Below are positions 61,465-64,000 of a stretch of DNA of 64,000 nucleotides, piece by piece. The stretch lies in the NCBI RefSeq assembly GCF_002160515.1, contig NZ_NFKS01000006.1, positions 61,011 to 125,010 of the forward strand. Direction: 5' to 3'. Each line of letters starts with the position of its first letter. The stretch's first letter is position 1. The DNA is from Anaeromassilibacillus sp. An172. Its GTDB lineage: Bacteria; Bacillota; Clostridia; Oscillospirales; Acutalibacteraceae. A program made the position numbers and the translations under genes. The notes under the pieces were generated by a model. The model was not told the DNA's origin and made no database searches. It worked only from the letters and a program-made list of their open reading frames with translations.

Positions 61465-61575
61465 ATTTTCTTTCTCCTTATATATCAATTCAGTGTTTTT
61501 AGATTTAAAGCCTGTGTAAAATAGTCTTTGAAATATAAGGGAAAATATGCAGAAAAATCCACGTCGGATATTTTG

Positions 61576-62268
61576 TTATTTTATTTTTAAAGTTTTTAAA
61601 AATTCTTTCTGTTCCTTTGTTATGCGGTAGCTTTCAACGGCTTTTTGGATTGTTTTATTGTGTGTCCATTTTTCAAGCCTTTTTTCCTGCAAATAGGGAA
61701 GAATTTCTTCATAATTTTTTGCAAGTGCCGTTGCGAAATACCACGCAATCATCATGTTTATGTAGTATTCCTCCGACCTTACCGAGGACACAAGCTGACC
61801 GTAGCTGTCGTCATAGTTTTCACCTAAATAAAAGCTCATAAGCATACCTATTGCAAACCTTACGGTGTAGGTGTGGGAGGATTTTATCCATCTATGTATG
61901 TGAGGCAATAATCTTTCAGTGTTCTTTTTAAAAATTTTAGGGGACATAAGGTCGCAGGTCGCCCAGTTATCAACATATGGGAGAAAATTGTTTAAACTTT
62001 CGATGACCTCATCAAAATTTTTCATGTCGCTTATAATAGCTCCGTGAACATTGTCCTCCTCGTAATATTTGTGAGGCAGAGACTGCAAAAATTCCTTTGA
62101 CTCAGGAGTTTTTGAAAAGTCCTTTGCGATTTTTCTGAGAACAGGAGTTCTGACGCCGATAATTTTTTCAGGCTCAATATTCGGTATAAGCTTGCTTTGA
62201 AAAGATTGATACTGTGTATCCTGATTTTCAAAAAGTATATCAAGTAAAATGTTTTCGGATTTTTTCAA
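61576..62268 (-). CDS. DNA alkylation repair protein (AlkD-like)
   Basis: A 230-residue HEAT-like-repeat glycosylase. Recognisable features are GVRTPVLRKIAKDF near residue 38, HGAIISDMKN, VDNWATCDLMSPKIF (the helix with the conserved WDxxD-like aspartates of AlkD) and WIKSSHTYTVRFAIGMLM. It starts at TTG eight bases after AAAGGATG. It is a single gene with an unusual start codon but otherwise complete. Confidence 0.88.
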   Translation of the reverse strand: MKKSENILLDILFENQDTQYQSFQSKLIPNIEPEKIIGVRTPVLRKIAKDFSKTPESKEFLQSLPHKYYEEDNVHGAIISDMKNFDEVIESLNNFLPYVDNWATCDLMSPKIFKKNTERLLPHIHRWIKSSHTYTVRFAIGMLMSFYLGENYDDSYGQLVSSVRSEEYYINMMIAWYFATALAKNYEEILPYLQEKRLEKWTHNKTIQKAVESYRITKEQKEFLKTLKIK

Positions 62269-62358
62269 ATAAACACATCCTTTGTCAATAATATTTTAAT
62301 AAATTATAGTTAAAAAAGTTTATGGAATCAATAGGTGAACGAGTTTTAAATAATTTGA

Positions 62359-62387
62359 TTGACATTTTGATATTATTATAATATAAT
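62359..62387 (+). promoter_or_regulatory. Perfect-consensus promoter of the AT-rich two-gene module
   Basis: TTGACA (62359-62364), exactly 17 bases and TATAAT (62382-62387): the only full consensus promoter I found in the window. Confidence 0.75.
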
Positions 62388-62439
62388 TAAAAATAAATAA
62401 TACTATTATTTAAAAATTAATATTTTAGGAGGTGTATAT

Positions 62440-62955
62440 ATGGAATTGGATAGAGATGAAATAATAGCAAGACTTTTACAAATAGATAGTGATATGAGTT
62501 TACTTGACACGACCGATGATATTTATGATTGTGTTATTGTAGGGGGAGGCGCACTTGTGTTGATGAGAAAAATCTTTAGGTCAACACGTGATATAGATGC
62601 AATAAGTGCCAGTGATGAAATAAAACCTTTATTAGATAACTATAATATGAATATGAATGTAAAAGCCTATATGACTTATTTTGCTGAAGATTATGATAAA
62701 AGAGTTGTAAAAGTAGATATACCAACATCGAAAGTTAATTTCTATACGATATCTCTTGAAGATTTGGTTGTTTCAAAATTGTGTTCTATGAGAGAAAAGG
62801 ATATGGAGGACATTGAAAGTGAAACAGTTTATAAAGAGTTAGATTGGGAAATAATGGATAAATTAGTTAAAGAAGTTTGTTATGGGATGATTAACGATTA
62901 TGAGGTGAATTTATTAAAAATTAAATATGAACATTATAAGGAGAGATTTAAATGA
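62440..62955 (+). CDS. Nucleotidyltransferase-like protein (DUF6036/AbiEii type)
   Basis: A 171-residue protein with the polymerase-beta-like nucleotidyltransferase start VIVGGGALVLMRKIFRSTRDIDAI (about residues 30-54). There the GG-helix and R-x-T-x-D-x-D give the metal site, and VKVDIPTSKVNFYTISLEDLVVSKL follows. This is the layout of DUF6036 and AbiEii-type proteins, several of which act as toxins that modify tRNA. It has a strong promoter and GGAGG site and overlaps the next gene by four bases. Base composition is clearly more AT-rich than neighbours, as is common for acquired modules. Confidence 0.75.
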   Translation: MELDRDEIIARLLQIDSDMSLLDTTDDIYDCVIVGGGALVLMRKIFRSTRDIDAISASDEIKPLLDNYNMNMNVKAYMTYFAEDYDKRVVKVDIPTSKVNFYTISLEDLVVSKLCSMREKDMEDIESETVYKELDWEIMDKLVKEVCYGMINDYEVNLLKIKYEHYKERFK

Positions 62956-63470
62956 GACGATTAACATTTAAAAGTTACCTGATGTCACAATGCAGAGTGT
63001 TTTCTGACAAAGACAGTACATCTCTTTATACATTTTCAAAACTCAGTGCAGATAATGCAAGATTAAAGGACGCATTGAGTTTATATCTTGCTTTGTACAC
63101 TCCAGAAAAACTTGAAAATAGATTAAAGAGCAAATTTGATTATCTGAACCGCTCTTGCGAAAAGCTTGTTGGTATAAACGAGGAAAATATTGATGTGTTT
63201 CTTCAAGATAAAAATAAAAGTGAATTCCGTACAATTTATGATAATTTCTTGTATGCACAAAATTATCAGGAAAAAGAAAATAATATAAAAACACTTATGT
63301 ATAATAAGATTTTATATCTTAAAGAAGAAAAACATATTACGAATTATTGTATTTATAAAAAACTTAATCTAAATCCTGGTAATACAAATACTTTTTTGAA
63401 AAACGGAGATGTTAGAAAAGTAAGTCTTGATACAGTTAGAAAAATTCTTGCTTTTGTGAACGAATATTAA
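62952..63470 (+). CDS. Partner protein with C-terminal HTH-like domain
   Basis: A 172-residue basic protein of unknown family, translationally coupled (ATGA overlap) to the nucleotidyltransferase gene. The C-terminal 50 residues (HITNYCIYKKLNLNPGNTNTFLKNGDVRKVSLDTVRKILAFV) resemble an XRE-like helix-turn-helix. The N-terminal part is helical and has no motif I recognise. Coupling, size and the HTH-like end suggest an antitoxin or autoregulator. Codon use is AT-rich like its partner. Confidence 0.65.
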   Translation: MRRLTFKSYLMSQCRVFSDKDSTSLYTFSKLSADNARLKDALSLYLALYTPEKLENRLKSKFDYLNRSCEKLVGINEENIDVFLQDKNKSEFRTIYDNFLYAQNYQEKENNIKTLMYNKILYLKEEKHITNYCIYKKLNLNPGNTNTFLKNGDVRKVSLDTVRKILAFVNEY

Positions 63471-63602
63471 AAAAGACTGACAAAAATTGCCGATAATAAA
63501 AATATTTTTATCTGCCACAATATTATCACGGCGGTAAACAAAGCCGCTGCAAAAATTAAAAATTAACAGATTTAAAATATTAAATTAAGGAGCGAATTTT
63601 TT

Positions 63603-63803
63603 ATGTCTAACAATTCTAACAACAGTATCAATATCCCAGAGGCAAAAGAGGCTATGGAAAGATTTAAGATGGAGTGCGCAAGCGAGGTTGGCGTTAACCT
63701 TAAGCAGGGCTACAACGGCGATTTGACATCACGTCAGGCAGGTTCTGTTGGCGGCCAGATGGTTAAAAAGATGATCGAAGAGTACGAAAGAAACATGAAA
63801 TAA
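63603..63803 (+). CDS. Alpha/beta-type small acid-soluble spore protein
   Basis: A 66-residue SASP that coats DNA in the spore and protects it from UV and heat. The diagnostic pieces are the GPR-protease region MECASEVGV (about 29-37), LKQGYNGDLTSRQAGSVGGQMVKKMI. The N-terminus is Asn/Ser-rich as usual. AAGGAG precedes the ATG. I could not identify a sigma-G promoter with confidence. A terminator and a second hairpin lie downstream. Confidence 0.95.
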   Translation: MSNNSNNSINIPEAKEAMERFKMECASEVGVNLKQGYNGDLTSRQAGSVGGQMVKKMIEEYERNMK

Positions 63804-63869
63804 TTTATTTTCAGTTTTTCCTTAAAAAGAAATATTAAACTTCGAGGGAAGAATATTTCTTGAAAATCA

Positions 63870-63894
63870 GGGCGTGTGTGAAAAATACACGCCC
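63870..63894 (+). terminator. Hairpin after the SASP gene
   Basis: GGGCGTGT (63870-63877) pairs with ACACGCCC (63887-63894). There is no proper T-run, so it may protect the mRNA end or be a weak terminator. Confidence 0.5.
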
Positions 63895-63906
63895 TTCAGC
63901 TTGTCC

Positions 63907-63945
63907 AAAAACCCTGAATTTCTATCTGAAATTCAGGGTTTTTGC
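63907..63945. terminator. Strong bidirectional terminator
   Basis: A 16-bp perfect stem (63907-63922 with 63928-63943) with A and T tracts at its ends. The remaining bases to the window end hold an AAGGAGGAA ribosome binding site for a gene that starts outside. Confidence 0.88.
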
Positions 63946-64000
63946 GTTTATCAAGCAACCAACACTTTGATAAAAAAGAAGGAGGAATTGGGGTTTAGCC

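Overview
The window looks like chromosomal DNA of a low-GC, Gram-positive, anaerobic, spore-forming gut-type clostridium, most like the Oscillospirales/Ruminococcaceae. The evidence is a complete Rnf complex in the clostridial order C-D-G-E-A-B, a small acid-soluble spore protein, SpoVT, two proteins ending in type I dockerins, ECF-type vitamin transporters, strong AGGAGG ribosome binding sites and TTGACA-N17-TATAAT-like promoters. No phage, insertion sequence or CRISPR array was seen. There is one RNA gene, tRNA-Pro(GGG).

Layout. 0-3.4 kb: a GNAT acetyltransferase and arginine genes argD-argF, framed by an unusual family of hairpin repeats. 3.4-11.7 kb: nadA-mnmA, a DUF5662 protein, two lipoproteins, then PAP2 phosphatase/nth on the minus strand and a large YfhO-type membrane protein. 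11.9-17.0 kb: rnfCDGEAB. 17.2-20.8 kb: a Gld-like ABC transporter and a C_GCAxxG_C_C protein. 20.8-25.9 kb: DegV, a MATE exporter and an 843-residue fusion of a sugar-isomerase TIM barrel to an acyl-CoA synthetase. 26.3-28.2 kb: an ECF sigma factor, its anti-sigma factor and a membrane protein. 28.3-31.8 kb: coenzyme A supply (coaBC with a VOC gene, divergent from panT-coaX). 31.8-39.6 kb: SSS symporter, ybaK, an XRE regulator, HAD hydrolase, patatin, cutC, a CBM9-like protein and leuCD.

40.1-45.1 kb is one six-gene operon: Ser/Thr kinase, two small zinc-finger membrane proteins, VWA protein, PP2C phosphatase and a second, divergent kinase. It resembles the TerY-phosphorylation triad with additions. 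45.1-51.7 kb is a cobalamin-riboswitch operon. Its first two products split the architecture of mammalian intrinsic factor/transcobalamin: a secreted alpha/alpha-toroid protein carrying a dockerin, and a DUF4430 lipoprotein. They are followed by EcfT, a fused EcfA-A' and a CbrT-like S component. I read this as a surface cobamide-capture and uptake system, and it is the most striking system in the window.

51.9-64 kb holds a decayed dockerin gene, glycerate kinase, a MacAB/YknXYZ-like exporter with two adaptors, spoVT, an AlkD-like gene, an AT-rich two-gene module that looks like a toxin-antitoxin or abortive-infection pair, and a spore protein gene.

Across five intergenic regions (1-180, 2743-2950, 3107-3374, 25916-26280, 34374-34610) a dispersed repeat alternates a hairpin with a conserved spacer. 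The hairpin stems differ between copies but stay paired. The arrays sit beside terminator hairpins in a fixed relative orientation, and three of them begin within about 20 bases of a stop codon. I could not match this family to anything I can name.
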